A stretch of 5,385 nt of DNA. It comes from Succinatimonas sp. UBA6849 (GTDB lineage: Bacteria; Pseudomonadota; Gammaproteobacteria; Enterobacterales; Succinivibrionaceae). Both the position numbers and the translations under genes were made by a program. The DNA lies in the NCBI GenBank assembly GCA_002449335.1, contig DKDL01000005.1, forward strand, positions 1 to 5,385, in the 5' to 3' direction. Shown in pieces: positions 4,912 to 5,385 of the stretch. The notes under the pieces are model-generated. The model was given only the letters and a program-made list of their open reading frames with translations, did not search any database and was not told the origin of the DNA. Numbering within the stretch: the stretch's first letter is position 1; each line of letters opens with the position of its first letter.

Positions 4912-5340
4912 ATGTTTAAAAAACTGTAAAAAGTCCTCAAAGCACCATTTGAGTAAAATTATTTAAAATAGGTATTCTATATACCGATTTTTATGTTAGC
5001 ATAAAAACATGCTTTTTGAACTTTAAGTAAGTCTTCATAAATCTTAAGAAAAGCAACCAGAGGAAAAGTGTTCTCTGCTTTCAAAGTTTATGTGTCGGTA
5101 ACAGCAAAGAGAGCATTAAAACAGGGAAGCACAAACTAAAGCTGATCTTCTAAAAGAGTTTTTAGGAGTTTTAGTAGTGAAAAACTGTCAGGGGAAAAGT
5201 AATAGGAAAAGAGAGATTACAAACAACAGAAAAAACAACAGATTTAGAAACAACGTTGTGAAGGATACACAGTGAATTACATCATGAACCTCATGATAAA
5301 CAACTTTCAGAATATTCAGTAAAACAACAGGGGTGATCAT
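4912..5340. other. Intergenic region upstream of the partial gene at the right edge
   Basis: No gene of normal size is seen. The stretch includes a 6-bp hairpin CTCAAA/TTTGAG (4936-4941 with 4948-4953) that, read on the minus strand, is followed by a short T run and could be a weak minus-strand terminator. A TTGAGT...TATTCT pair (4949-4954, 18-nt spacer, 4973-4978) is a weak promoter candidate. AAACAAC occurs five times at 5221, 5233, 5248, 5298 and 5322, giving an A/C-rich, probably unstructured leader. A 16-codon ORF (GTG 5272 to TAA 5322) has a good AAGGA site (5261-5265) and ends 18 nt before the next gene, so it could be a leader peptide. Confidence 0.4.
4988..5007. repeat. 8-bp AT-rich hairpin with TTAG loop
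   Basis: TTTTTATG (4988-4995) pairs perfectly with CATAAAAA (5000-5007) around TTAG. The A and T tracts make it resemble a bidirectional AT-rich terminator or an operator, but the stem has only one G-C pair. A smaller hairpin, GGTAT/ATACC (4971-4975 with 4981-4985), lies directly before it. Confidence 0.35.
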
Positions 5341-5385
5341 ATGATCTTAAGAAGCAAAGCTACAACTGACAGTGAATGGAAACCA
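5341..5385 (+). CDS. N-terminal fragment of an unidentified protein
   Basis: ATG at 5341 lies 7 nt after AGGGG (5329-5333), a strong ribosome binding site, and the frame stays open to the window edge for 15 codons (MILRSKATTDSEWKP). This is too little to name a family. The start is credible because of the ribosome binding site and because it follows a long non-coding leader. A transposase is one possibility given the IS-like sequence nearby, but nothing in these residues proves it. Confidence 0.5.
   Translation, partial: MILRSKATTDSEWKP

Overview
The window is low-GC (roughly one third G+C by eye) and sparsely coding. A partial gene sits at each edge, three substantial genes lie inside, and several small or decayed reading frames and long non-coding stretches fill the rest. 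All convincing genes read on the + strand. The best guess for the host is a gut or rumen gammaproteobacterium of the Succinivibrionaceae type (Anaerobiospirillum, Succinivibrio and relatives). The clues are the tail of an AAA-ATPase/PD-(D/E)XK protein, a cysteine-paired Sel1/Hcp-like protein, and a large acidic protein with a GDIV-type module. This placement is inference; no marker gene is present.

Layout. 1-155: 3' end of an AAA-ATPase-like/PD-(D/E)XK family gene, followed by a 9-bp hairpin (211-240). 156-660: non-coding, carrying structured element A (349-470) and a more divergent relative C (507-574). 661-1029: small membrane-anchored Sel1/Hcp-like protein. 1030-1340: non-coding or decayed, with one 13-codon ORF behind a good ribosome binding site. 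1341-1902: a chain of three overlapping ORFs (28, 131 and 28 codons) linked by two ATGA stop/start overlaps. 1945-2172: an interrupted reading frame, probably a gene remnant. 2265-4124: the main gene, a 619-residue acidic protein that ends in a domain I recognise as the cyclic-phosphate processing receiver (cREC) family. 4125-5340: about 1.2 kb without a convincing gene. It holds the hairpin after the 619-residue gene, a second hairpin, a four-copy 17-bp periodic repeat, a GC-rich stretch resembling the end of an IS21-type insertion sequence, and structured element B (4779-4911). 5341-5385: the first 15 codons of another gene.

The most interesting signal is the pair of elements A and B, about 4.4 kb apart in the same orientation and bracketing the interior genes. 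Both have a short stem closing a 19-nt loop (15 of 19 bases identical), a 5-6 nt linker, and a long stem (15 positions with one mismatch in A; 16 perfect bp in B) around a 46-49 nt pyrimidine-rich loop. Stem sequences differ while pairing is kept, which argues for a conserved RNA or DNA structure. Whether they are ncRNA genes, boundaries of an exchangeable cassette or regulatory switches cannot be settled here.

How the genes work together is unclear. The cREC domain is associated with RNA/nucleotide-processing conflict systems, and the edge gene belongs to a nuclease-fold family often found in accessory DNA. With the IS-like end, the remnants and the repeats, this suggests an accessory island, possibly a defence or conflict locus. 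That is a hypothesis, not a demonstrated system.
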